Shown here in pieces: positions 56,515 through 64,000 of a stretch of DNA of 64,000 bases. Numbering within the stretch: position 1 is the stretch's first letter; each line of letters starts with the position of its first letter. The notes under the pieces were generated by a model, which was given only the letters and a program-made list of their open reading frames with translations, was not told the DNA's origin and did no database searches. Origin of the DNA: Mycolicibacterium mageritense (GTDB taxonomy: Bacteria; Actinomycetota; Actinomycetes; Mycobacteriales; Mycobacteriaceae); contig NZ_AP022567.1 in the NCBI RefSeq assembly GCF_010727475.1, positions 4,712,001 through 4,776,000 of the forward strand, in the 5' to 3' direction. A program made the position numbers and the translations under genes.

Positions 56515-58017
56515 TTAGGGATCGTCTTCTTCGGGTGGGTGGAAGAGTTCTTCGGGGTGCCAGTAGTGGTTGATGCGGTCTTGGCCTGTGTCGAGAAGGG
56601 GTGGTGGGATCCATTCGACGCGGCCATCGGGGCGGATGCGGGTGGTCCAGCCGTTGTCGGTGACGAGGCGGTTTTGGGGTCCGCAGGCCAGGGTGAGGTC
56701 GGTGATGTCGGTTCGGCCGCCTGCGACGAAGTCGGCGCGGGCGTGGTGGGCTTCGGCGTGGTAGGCGGGTCCGGTGCAGCCGGGGACCGTGCATCCGCGG
56801 TCGCGGGCGTAGAGCACGATGCGTTGTCCGGGGGTGGCGATGCGTTTGGTTCTGCCGAGGTAGAGCGGGATTTCGTGGTGGTCGTCGAAGATGACGAGGT
56901 AGTGGTTGGCGTGGCTGGCCATGCGGATGACGTCGGACATGGGTAGGGCGGTGTGACCGCCGGTGGTGGCGATGCCGGTGCCGGTTTGTAGTTCGCGCAG
57001 GGTGGTGGAGACGACGACGGTGACGGGTAGGCCGTTGTGTTGGCCGAGGTTGCCGGAGGCGAGCATGGCGCGCGCGACGGCTTTCCAGGCGTCGTGGCGG
57101 CGTTGGGGCAGGGTGCGGGTGTCTTTCGTGGCAGCCGCGGGCTTGGATTCGGCGGTCTCGGTATTGGTCTTGGTTTCGGCTGTATCTGCAGGCTGGGCCG
57201 CGATCAGGGTGTCGGGGGTGTCGTCGGGCGGCTCGGCGTTGGTGTCCTCGTCGGTGGTGGAGGCGGGTTCGGTGTCGGGGTTCTCGTCGTCGGGGTTGCA
57301 TTTGCCGGGGGCGGCCCATTTGGCGTCGATGGCTTCGAGGTAGCTGCACAGTTCGGCGTCGGCGAAGCCGGTGACTTTGCGCAGGCCGTCGGCGTCCTGG
57401 GGGCCCAGGGTGATGCCGCGGCGGCGGGCGCGGCGGTCTTCGACGGGTTCTTCGCCGTCCTGGTTGAGGTGGAAGGCGATGCGTTCGGCGCTGCGTCGCA
57501 GGGTTTCGGGGGTGTTGCCGATGGCGATGCGGGTCAGGTCGGTGTCGATGTGGGCGATGGTGGCGTCGTCGAGGGGGATGGGGGGTTTGTTGATGAAGTT
57601 GCGGATGATGGCGACGTGTTCGGCGTTGATCTGCCCGGTGGCCTGGGCGGCGGCGGTGTCGGGTAGCAGCGGAGGGAGGGCGTCGCCGTTGAGCGTGGTG
57701 CGGGGGCCGAGGTCGTGGGCTTCGGCGACGCGGCGGCGGGCTTCGGTGCGGCTGATGCGTAGCCGGTGGACCAGTACGTCGGCCCAGTCTTTCGCGCCGA
57801 TGTCTTTGGCGGTGGTGCGGGTCTGGATTTCGGCGAGCAGGGCGTGGTCGACGGTGGGGGCGTGGCAGGCTTGGGTCTCGCGGCGGGATTGCAGCTCAAG
57901 TAGTTCGGGCAGGGTCAGGCTGGTGTAGGTCAGGGTGGCCAGTGTGGCGCAGGCCGCGTCGTAGTCGGCGTAGGCGGCGAATACCGCCTCGCGATCCACG
58001 ACGCTGGTCGAATGCAT
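56515..58017 (-). CDS. DUF222-HNH endonuclease, 13E12 repeat family
   Basis: A 500-residue protein. The N-terminal DUF222 domain spans about residues 1-220 (VLVHRLRISRTEARRRVAEA, TGQINAEHVAIIRNFI). An acidic Pro/Thr/Glu-rich linker follows (about 240-305). The C-terminal HNH domain reads RDRGCTVPGCTGPAYHAEAHHARADF, then LTLACGPQNRLV, with the His, Asn and Cys ligands in place. It belongs to the mycobacterial REP13E12 family, often repeated and mobile. The ATG lies inside a LexA-type SOS box. It is the only copy in this window. Function in DNA metabolism is presumed, not shown. Confidence 0.88.
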   Translation of the reverse strand: MHSTSVVDREAVFAAYADYDAACATLATLTYTSLTLPELLELQSRRETQACHAPTVDHALLAEIQTRTTAKDIGAKDWADVLVHRLRISRTEARRRVAEAHDLGPRTTLNGDALPPLLPDTAAAQATGQINAEHVAIIRNFINKPPIPLDDATIAHIDTDLTRIAIGNTPETLRRSAERIAFHLNQDGEEPVEDRRARRRGITLGPQDADGLRKVTGFADAELCSYLEAIDAKWAAPGKCNPDDENPDTEPASTTDEDTNAEPPDDTPDTLIAAQPADTAETKTNTETAESKPAAATKDTRTLPQRRHDAWKAVARAMLASGNLGQHNGLPVTVVVSTTLRELQTGTGIATTGGHTALPMSDVIRMASHANHYLVIFDDHHEIPLYLGRTKRIATPGQRIVLYARDRGCTVPGCTGPAYHAEAHHARADFVAGGRTDITDLTLACGPQNRLVTDNGWTTRIRPDGRVEWIPPPLLDTGQDRINHYWHPEELFHPPEEDDP

Positions 58018-58023
58018 GTTCGA
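58008..58023. promoter_or_regulatory. LexA SOS box over the 13E12-type gene start
   Basis: On the minus strand TCGAACATGCATTCGA, which differs from the mycobacterial consensus TCGAAC-N4-GTTCGA at one base. It contains the ATG itself, so LexA binding would block initiation. LexA-controlled 13E12 genes are known in M. tuberculosis. Confidence 0.75.
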
Positions 58024-58055
58024 ATTCTATCGCGGTCCGCCGACGACCCGGCGAG

Positions 58056-58083
58056 TTATCCCCAGCTTGTACTTCATCCACAG
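58056..58083 (+). repeat. 28-bp TTCATCCACAG element, copy 2
   Basis: Begins TTATCCCCAGCTTGT and ends TTCATCCACAG, two bases apart; 22 of 28 bases match the copy at 44119-44146. It lies between the divergently placed 13E12-type gene start and the nei2 stop. Confidence 0.6.
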
Positions 58084-58115
58084 AACTTGGGGCGCAAGAC
58101 AATTAGACCTTGACA

Positions 58116-58868
58116 TCACCTCTGGCAGGCTGGGCACCAGAACGTCACGCGCTCGCCGCTCGCATCGGTTTCGATCAGCGTCCCGCAGCGTCGGCACGGT
58201 TCGCCCGCGCGGCCGTACACCCAGAGTTGGCGGCCTCGGCGAGTGTCGCCGGTGGTCGTCCGATTGACTCGGGATCTGTTGAGCCACAGCATGTCCCGCG
58301 CTCGCTGCACGACACGCAGCGGATCCTTCACGGCATCGACCGGCGTGGTGGGGCGGTGGCCGAAGACGAAACACAGCTCGTTGCAGTACACGTTGCCGAC
58401 GCCTGCCATGACCCGCTGGTCGAGTAGAGCTTCCGAAATAGGCCGGGCCGGATCCGCCGTCAGGTTGGCTGCCGCGGTGCGCGGCTCCCAGTCCGGTCCC
58501 AGCAGGTCCGGACCGAGGTGCGCGACCGCGTCCATGTCGGCATCGCGATCGAGCACTTCAAGGACACCGAGGTCGATCCCGGTGGCGCGGGCATCGGCGG
58601 TTTCCAGGACGATTCGCACCCGGTGTGCCGCGCCGCCGGACCAGCCGACCCGCCAACTGCCCTCCATCTTCAGGTGCGAATGGATGCTCGCCGGCCCGAC
58701 GCGGATGAACAGGTGCTTGCCCCGGCTGAGCACCTCGTCCACGACCTGTCCGGTGAGATCGACAGTGGCATAGCGCGGTACTCGAATGTCACAGCGCGTC
58801 AACGTTTTTCCCACGAGTGCGGTACGCAGTGCGGTGGCGGTGTGGAAGACGGTGTCGCCTTCGGGCAT
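58116..58868 (-). CDS. nei2: Formamidopyrimidine/endonuclease VIII-type DNA glycosylase
   Basis: A 250-residue Fpg/Nei glycosylase-lyase for oxidised bases. The N-terminus after Met removal is PEGDTVFHTA (Pro nucleophile and catalytic Glu). The H2TH region is LLDQRVMAGVGNVYCNELCFVFG. The C-terminal zinc finger is CRRCGTLIETDASGERVTFWCPACQR (four Cys). It sits close to the convergent hydrolase and helicase lhr, as in M. tuberculosis (Rv3297/Rv3296). It acts in base-excision repair. Confidence 0.94.
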   Translation of the reverse strand: MPEGDTVFHTATALRTALVGKTLTRCDIRVPRYATVDLTGQVVDEVLSRGKHLFIRVGPASIHSHLKMEGSWRVGWSGGAAHRVRIVLETADARATGIDLGVLEVLDRDADMDAVAHLGPDLLGPDWEPRTAAANLTADPARPISEALLDQRVMAGVGNVYCNELCFVFGHRPTTPVDAVKDPLRVVQRARDMLWLNRSRVNRTTTGDTRRGRQLWVYGRAGEPCRRCGTLIETDASGERVTFWCPACQR

Positions 58869-58933
58869 GCCCTCATTGAACCAGCTTCTCGGCCTGGGGC
58901 TTCAACATTCCCTTTGGTGGGTATGCGACGGAC

Positions 58934-59800
58934 ATGATCGGACCTGTGCACCATCGGCGGATCGCGGTCGACGATATCGACGTGTTCTATCGGGAGGCGG
59001 GACCGCCTGAGGCGCCCGTGGTGCTGTTACCGCATGGCTATCCGTGTTCGTCCTATGCATACCGCAACCTCATGGCGGCGCTGGCCCACCGGTGGCGGTT
59101 GATCTCGCCCGACATGCCCGGATTCGGTTACAGCGCAACCCCGTCGCCAGACGAGTTTGCCTACACCTTTGACGCCTACGCAGCGTTCTTGCAGGCATTC
59201 GTCGATGCCGTGGGCCTGTCGCGCTACGTGGTGTGGCTGCATGACTACGGGTCGCAGTTCGGTTTTCGGTTGGCGCTGCACCGTCCGGATCGGATTGCGG
59301 GCCTCGTCATCCAGAACGGTGACATCTACGAGGACGCGTTCGGGCCCAAATACGAATTCCTCAAGAAGTTGTGGGATGACCCGGGCGCGGCGTCGCGGCG
59401 TCGCATCGCCGAACACGTGACGCTGGAGGGTTTCAAGAGCGAATTCGTCGGAGAACTGCCGGCCGACATCGCTGACCGCATCAGCCCCGACCTGTGGACG
59501 CTGCACTGGTCGTTGATGTCGACGCCGCAGCGCCTCGCCAACACCATCCGGCTGCTCGAAGATCAGCCGTCGACACTCGAATGGTTCCCGCGTGAGCAGG
59601 CCTACCTGCGCGAGCACCGGCCGCCCACGCTCATCGTGTGGGGTCCGTACGACGGCTACATGCCCGAGCAATCGGCCAGGGCCTACCTGCGTGACCTCCC
59701 CGATGCACCACTGCATCTGCTCGGCGGTGGCCACTGGTTGTTGGAAACCCATCTCGATGAGGTCGTCCCGCTCGTCGACGACTTCCTCACCGCAATCTAA
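58934..59800 (+). CDS. Alpha/beta hydrolase, epoxide hydrolase/haloalkane dehalogenase-like
   Basis: A 288-residue hydrolase. The oxyanion motif is LLPHGYPCSSYAYRNL, the nucleophile is Asp in WLHDYGSQFG (where esterases have Ser), the acid is in WGPYDGYMP, and the His is in GGGHWLLETH. An Asp nucleophile points to the epoxide hydrolase/dehalogenase branch. It is divergent from nei2 and overlaps the end of lhr by 14 bp. The substrate is unknown. Confidence 0.87.
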   Translation: MIGPVHHRRIAVDDIDVFYREAGPPEAPVVLLPHGYPCSSYAYRNLMAALAHRWRLISPDMPGFGYSATPSPDEFAYTFDAYAAFLQAFVDAVGLSRYVVWLHDYGSQFGFRLALHRPDRIAGLVIQNGDIYEDAFGPKYEFLKKLWDDPGAASRRRIAEHVTLEGFKSEFVGELPADIADRISPDLWTLHWSLMSTPQRLANTIRLLEDQPSTLEWFPREQAYLREHRPPTLIVWGPYDGYMPEQSARAYLRDLPDAPLHLLGGGHWLLETHLDEVVPLVDDFLTAI

Positions 59801-62800
59801 GGCCCCGCGGCGTCCGGCTGAAACCCGCGCCGACCAACGCGTCCTGCACGGTCGTGCGCTCGCTGTCGACGTCCGGGTCCAACACCGCGACTCCGTTCAC
59901 GCGCTCCACGAGCAGCGACGATATGCGGCCGGCGCTCACCAGGCCCGCGAGCGCCGACGCGGCTGCCCGTTGCGCTTCGGGGTCAGCGCCGAAACTCAGC
60001 AGGGATTTCCCGCCGCGCTCCAAGAACCACACCAGCTGGCCGTCCACCAGCGCCACCACGGCGCCGGCCTTGCGTCCGGGGCGGTGACCGGACTCGCCGT
60101 CGTCGGGCCACGGCAATGCGGCGCCGTACGGGTTGGCCGGGTCGGTCGCGGCGAGCACCACCGCGTGGTATTCGGGACGTTGGGGGTCCACGCTGTCGAG
60201 ATAGGACCGTAGCCGGTCGACGGTCGATGCGACCGCGAACTGAGCCCCGCCCAGGGACTCCACGAAGTACCCGCGCTGGCAGCGCCCGGCATCTTCGAAC
60301 GCGCTCAACACCTTGTAAAGCGTGGCGAATCCGCCGGGCACTCCTTCGAGGCCCACCGCGCCCTTGGTGAGGACGCCGTACCGGTTGAGCAACAGCTCGG
60401 CCTGGAAATGCGCGCGGATGGTCGAATCCGGCTCGGGCGCAGGCAACGCCGACCACCGGCCGGACACCATCGGATCGGCGGCGCGGGCCTGAGGATGCGC
60501 GACGCTGTAGCGGCTCAGCCGTGGTGGACGTTGCCGTTGCCGATGCGCGGGGGCGCCGGAGCGACGCGGCCCGGACAGCACCGCGCGCACGGGCGCGAAC
60601 GTGTCGCCCGTGACCCAGCCGGCCCAGATGAGTTCCCACAGTGCGGCTTTGAGCTCGTCGGTGGCAGTGCCGTCGGCCAGCTGACGGAAGAAGTACGCGC
60701 CGCCGGGAGACAAGGTCTCCATGATGGCGCGATGCGTGTCCGTGAACTCGATCTCGGCCGGCGCCGCGAGCGTGAGCGGTGCGGAATCGGCGAGGTGGAA
60801 CGCGACCCAGCCGTCGCCGGCTCCGATCTGCCCGGCGCCCGACCACGTGACCTCACCCGACGCGAGCAGCTCGTCGAGCATGGCCGGCTGATAGTCGGCG
60901 ACGCGTTGACCGAAAACCAGTGATTCGACCGCTGATGCCGGCATCGCCACCCCGGCGAGCTGTTCGATCACCGCGGCCAGTCCGTCGATACCGCTGCTGT
61001 GTACCGAGCCCACGTGCTGCCACGGGGGCAGGAACCGGCCGTAGGCCGCGGTGCTGACAGGCTCGACCTGCGCCCGCAGGGCGGCCAGCGATCGCCGGCG
61101 CAGAATCTTGAGCACCTCGGCGTCGCACCACTGATCGCCTGCCAGGTCGTCGACGAACTCGCCGCGTACCAGCCGCCCGTCGATCGCCATGCGGCCGAGC
61201 ACATCCGAGGTCACCCGGAGGCCCAGACCGAACCGCGCGGCCACCTGATCGGTGCTGAACGGCCCATGAGTCCGGGCGTAGCGGCCGATCAGATCGCTCA
61301 GCGGGTCGGTGACGGATTCGGTGAACGCCGCCGGAACCCCGACCGGAACCGGCACACCGAGCCCGTCGCGCAACAACCCGATGTCTTCCACCGCGACCCA
61401 CCAGGACTGGCCCGCGAAGGTCACCGGAAGCGCGCGTTTGGCCGCCTGCAGACCGTCGAGCCAGCCGCCGACGTTGTCTGTGGTCGAGCGCTCGGCGATC
61501 TCGGCCTCGGTGAGTGGGCCGAGCAGCCGCAGCAGGTCGGCCACGGCCTCGGCGTCGCGTGCTGCGCGTTCGGCGGTGAGGTGCTGCAGCTGTGCGGCGG
61601 TCGAGGCCACCACGGCGGGCTCGAGCAGCTCGCGCAGTTCGATGCGGCCCAGCAATTCGGCGAGCAGCACGGTGTCCAGTGCCAGCGCCGCCGCGCGGCG
61701 CTCGGCCAGCGGGCTGTCGCCCTCGTACATGAAGGCCCCGACGTAGCCGAACAACAGCGACGCCGCGAACGGCGACGGTGTCGCGGTTTCGACCTCCACA
61801 ACCCGTAACCGGCGCTGCGCAACCCTGCGCATGAGCTCGGTGAGCGCGGGCACGTCATAGACGTCCTGCAGGCATTCCCGCACCGCTTCCAGCACGATGG
61901 GGAAATCGGGGTACTTCCTGGCGATGTCGAGCAGCTGTGCGGCGCGCTGACGTTGATGCCACAGCGGTGACCGCTTGCCCGGATGCCGTCGCGGCAGCAG
62001 CAGCGCGCGGGCGGCACACTCCCGGAAGCGGGAGGCGAACAGTGCCGAGCCACCGACCTCGGCGGTCACAATGGCTTCGACCTCATCGGCATCGAACACG
62101 AAAAGATCGGCGCCGGGCGGATTCTCGCCGCTGTCGGGCAGCCGCACGATGATGCCGTCGTCGGAGGCAGTGGGCTTCTCGTCGATGCCGTACCGTTCCC
62201 GCAGCCGCCGGCCGACCGCGAGCGCCAACGGGCCGTGCACGCGCAACCCGTACGGCGAATGCAGGATCACGCGCCAATCGCCGAGCTCGTCACGGAACCG
62301 CTCGACCACGAACGTGGTGTCGCTCGGCACCACGCCCGTAGCCTGCCGCTGCTCGGCCAGCAGCTGATGGAGGTTGTCCGTCGCGTATCCGGCGAAACCC
62401 ATGTCCTGGCACTGCTCGTCGAACTCCGCGCGGTCGAGACTCGCCAGCTCGCCCGTGAACGCTCCGACCGCGGCACCCAGTTCCGCGGGACGGCCCACGC
62501 TGTCACCCCGCCAGAACGGCAGCCGTGCGGGCTGGCCCGGTGCCGGGATGACCAGCACCCGGTCATGGGTGATCTCGGTGATGCGCCAGCTGGTGGCGCC
62601 AAGTGATATCACGTCGCCCGGCCGCGACTCGTACACCATCTCCTCGTCGAGTTCGCCTACCCGCGAAGGCTTTTCCGAATCGGTCGCGAGGTACACGGTG
62701 AACAGGCCACGGTCGGGGATGGCGCCACCCGAGGTTACCGCGAGGCGCTGCGCGCCGGGCCGGGCCGTGAGCGTGCCTGCGTCGCGGTCGTACACCAGCC

Positions 62801-64000
62801 GGGGCCGCAGCTCGGCGAACTCGGTCGACGGATACTTGCCCGACAACAGATCCAGCGTGGCCTCGAAGGCGCTGCGCGGCAGGGTCGCGAACGGCGCACT
62901 GCGGCGGACCGCGTCGAACCACGCGTCGGCGTCGACGGGCTCCAGCGCGCACGCCGCGACGGTGTGCTGCGCGAGCACGTCGAGCGGGTTGGCCGGCACC
63001 CGCATGGTTTCGATGTCACCCGAACGCATGCGCTGCACGGTCACGGCGCAGCCGATCAGATCGGTGCGGTGTTTGGGGAAGAGCACGCCCTGCGAGATCT
63101 CTCCGACCTGATGCCCGGCACGCCCGATGCGCTGCAGCCCGCTGGCCACCGACGGCGGTGCCTCGACCTGGATCACCAGGTCGACCGCGCCCATGTCGAT
63201 GCCCAACTCCAGGCTGGATGTGGCGACGACGGCGCGCAGCCGCCCGCTCTTGAGATCCTCCTCGACCTGTGCGCGCTGTTCCTTGCTGACCGAACCGTGG
63301 TGGGCCCGGGCCAGCAGCGTCGGCGCCCCGTTGGCCTGACCACTGGCCATCAGCTGGGCCGGTGCGCCGCCCCCGACCTGCGGATTGTGGTCGAGCGACA
63401 ATTGGATTCCGGCGCGTTCGGCGTGGATCTCGTTGAGCCGCGACGTCAGGCGCTCGGCGAGGCGTCGGGAATTGGCGAACACGATCGAGGACTGATGCGA
63501 TTCGACCAGATCGACGATGCGTTCCTCGACGTCGGGCCAGATGCTGTTGTTGTCGAGGTTGGCCATGTCGGGCACCGGAACCTGCACCGACAGGTCGAAG
63601 GTCTTGGCCGCCGGCGGCGCGACGATGGTGGTCGGGGCCTGCCCGGACAGGAAACGCGCCACTTCCTCCGGCGGCCGCACGGTCGCCGACAGCCCGATGC
63701 GCTGCGCAGGCCGGTCGAGGAGCTGGTCCAGCCGTTCGAGCGAAAGCGCAAGGTGGGCACCGCGTTTGGTCGCCGCGACCGCGTGCACCTCGTCGACGAT
63801 GACGGTCTGCACCGTGGCGAGCGTCTCGCGCGCCGCCGACGTCAGCATCAGGAACAGCGATTCCGGTGTGGTGATCAGGATGTCCGGCGGCTGCGCGATC
63901 ATCGCGCGCCGCTGATTGGGCGGCGTGTCACCGGACCGAACGCCCACACTGATCTCGGGGGCGGGCAGCCCGTGGCGTTCGGCGACGCGCGTGATGCCGG
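59787..64000 (-). CDS. lhr: ATP-dependent DNA helicase Lhr (N-terminus beyond the window)
   Basis: The final 1,404 or so codons of the large superfamily 2 helicase Lhr; the frame is open to the right edge, so motif I and the start lie outside. Visible are ILITTPESLFLML (motif Ib), VDEVHAV (DEVH box), GLSATVRPPEEV (motif III), SSIVFANSRRLAERL (motif IV), TSSLELGIDMGAVDLVIQ (motif V) and GLQRIGRAGHQ (motif VI). The winged helix and Lhr core domains and the long C-terminal domain follow. It translocates on single-stranded DNA and unwinds RNA:DNA hybrids, and is linked to DNA-damage responses. nei2 is its neighbour. Confidence 0.95.
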   Translation of the reverse strand, partial: GITRVAERHGLPAPEISVGVRSGDTPPNQRRAMIAQPPDILITTPESLFLMLTSAARETLATVQTVIVDEVHAVAATKRGAHLALSLERLDQLLDRPAQRIGLSATVRPPEEVARFLSGQAPTTIVAPPAAKTFDLSVQVPVPDMANLDNNSIWPDVEERIVDLVESHQSSIVFANSRRLAERLTSRLNEIHAERAGIQLSLDHNPQVGGGAPAQLMASGQANGAPTLLARAHHGSVSKEQRAQVEEDLKSGRLRAVVATSSLELGIDMGAVDLVIQVEAPPSVASGLQRIGRAGHQVGEISQGVLFPKHRTDLIGCAVTVQRMRSGDIETMRVPANPLDVLAQHTVAACALEPVDADAWFDAVRRSAPFATLPRSAFEATLDLLSGKYPSTEFAELRPRLVYDRDAGTLTARPGAQRLAVTSGGAIPDRGLFTVYLATDSEKPSRVGELDEEMVYESRPGDVISLGATSWRITEITHDRVLVIPAPGQPARLPFWRGDSVGRPAELGAAVGAFTGELASLDRAEFDEQCQDMGFAGYATDNLHQLLAEQRQATGVVPSDTTFVVERFRDELGDWRVILHSPYGLRVHGPLALAVGRRLRERYGIDEKPTASDDGIIVRLPDSGENPPGADLFVFDADEVEAIVTAEVGGSALFASRFRECAARALLLPRRHPGKRSPLWHQRQRAAQLLDIARKYPDFPIVLEAVRECLQDVYDVPALTELMRRVAQRRLRVVEVETATPSPFAASLLFGYVGAFMYEGDSPLAERRAAALALDTVLLAELLGRIELRELLEPAVVASTAAQLQHLTAERAARDAEAVADLLRLLGPLTEAEIAERSTTDNVGGWLDGLQAAKRALPVTFAGQSWWVAVEDIGLLRDGLGVPVPVGVPAAFTESVTDPLSDLIGRYARTHGPFSTDQVAARFGLGLRVTSDVLGRMAIDGRLVRGEFVDDLAGDQWCDAEVLKILRRRSLAALRAQVEPVSTAAYGRFLPPWQHVGSVHSSGIDGLAAVIEQLAGVAMPASAVESLVFGQRVADYQPAMLDELLASGEVTWSGAGQIGAGDGWVAFHLADSAPLTLAAPAEIEFTDTHRAIMETLSPGGAYFFRQLADGTATDELKAALWELIWAGWVTGDTFAPVRAVLSGPRRSGAPAHRQRQRPPRLSRYSVAHPQARAADPMVSGRWSALPAPEPDSTIRAHFQAELLLNRYGVLTKGAVGLEGVPGGFATLYKVLSAFEDAGRCQRGYFVESLGGAQFAVASTVDRLRSYLDSVDPQRPEYHAVVLAATDPANPYGAALPWPDDGESGHRPGRKAGAVVALVDGQLVWFLERGGKSLLSFGADPEAQRAAASALAGLVSAGRISSLLVERVNGVAVLDPDVDSERTTVQDALVGAGFSRTPRGLRLR

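Noticed and set aside
57037..57666. Gly-rich plus-strand reading that looks like a PE_PGRS-type protein
   Set aside because: It is the antisense of the Pro/Ala/Thr-rich linker and DUF222 region of the 13E12-type gene; the Gly richness follows from the complement.
1..64000. tRNA, rRNA, riboswitch, CRISPR, insertion sequence or integrase
   Set aside because: No sequence with the expected signatures was seen on either strand. The repeats found are short hairpins and intergenic elements, not IS ends with a transposase.

Overview
The window is high-GC actinobacterial chromosome and almost certainly from a fast-growing mycobacterium (Mycolicibacterium, probably close to M. smegmatis). The gene order lhr, nei2, glpD2, lpdA, amiA1/amiB1, deoD, pmmB, upp, add, deoA, cdd, sdhCDAB, sigJ, an aminotransferase gene and dacB1 follows the M. 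tuberculosis Rv3296-Rv3330 region. This assignment comes from reading the proteins; no database search was run. No rRNA, tRNA, CRISPR array, transposase or prophage was seen.

Positions 1-5.2 kb hold an aminosugar-type catabolic operon on the minus strand: MFS sugar porter, BadF-type kinase, and the start of a third gene. Its genes overlap by GTGA, and both complete genes carry a frameshift. A divergent GntR/HutC regulator faces it across two near-palindromic operators. Next comes a three-gene unit of TetR, a second ATP synthase subunit c and a glycosyltransferase. The subunit-c paralogue is the most unusual gene in the window. Positions 5.3-13.2 kb hold dacB1, a beta-propeller lactonase-like gene, an Lrp/aminotransferase/aldehyde dehydrogenase set for amine or GABA breakdown, and the ECF41 sigma factor sigJ with an F420-type oxidoreductase and a carboxymuconolactone-decarboxylase gene. 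The last of these has a textbook ECF41 promoter.

Positions 13.2-14.3 kb are a small accessory insert: a DUF559 gene between two large perfect hairpins. From 14.3 to 43 kb the layout is core metabolism with local regulators. It has sdhCDAB (succinate dehydrogenase) and cdd with an IdeR-like box between them, and nucleoside salvage genes (deoA, add, upp, deoD, pmmB). Several regulator/transporter or regulator/enzyme pairs have clear operators. A minus-strand array at 27-30.7 kb joins an SDR remnant, a SigH-like ECF sigma factor, an EspC-like protein and an NlpC/P60 hydrolase. There is also a solitary SdhA-like flavoprotein and a membrane Ser/Thr kinase.

Positions 43-45.1 kb are a second accessory insert: a coiled-coil gene and a second DUF559 gene, bracketed by copies of another intergenic repeat. 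Positions 45.2-64 kb contain a gamma-glutamylcyclotransferase-like gene, lpdA, glpD2, a pseudouridine synthase, a secreted GH2 glycosidase, an SDR, a TetR-controlled ferredoxin-reductase/desaturase pair, a GNAT, a 13E12-type DUF222-HNH gene with an SOS box over its start, nei2, an alpha/beta hydrolase and most of lhr.
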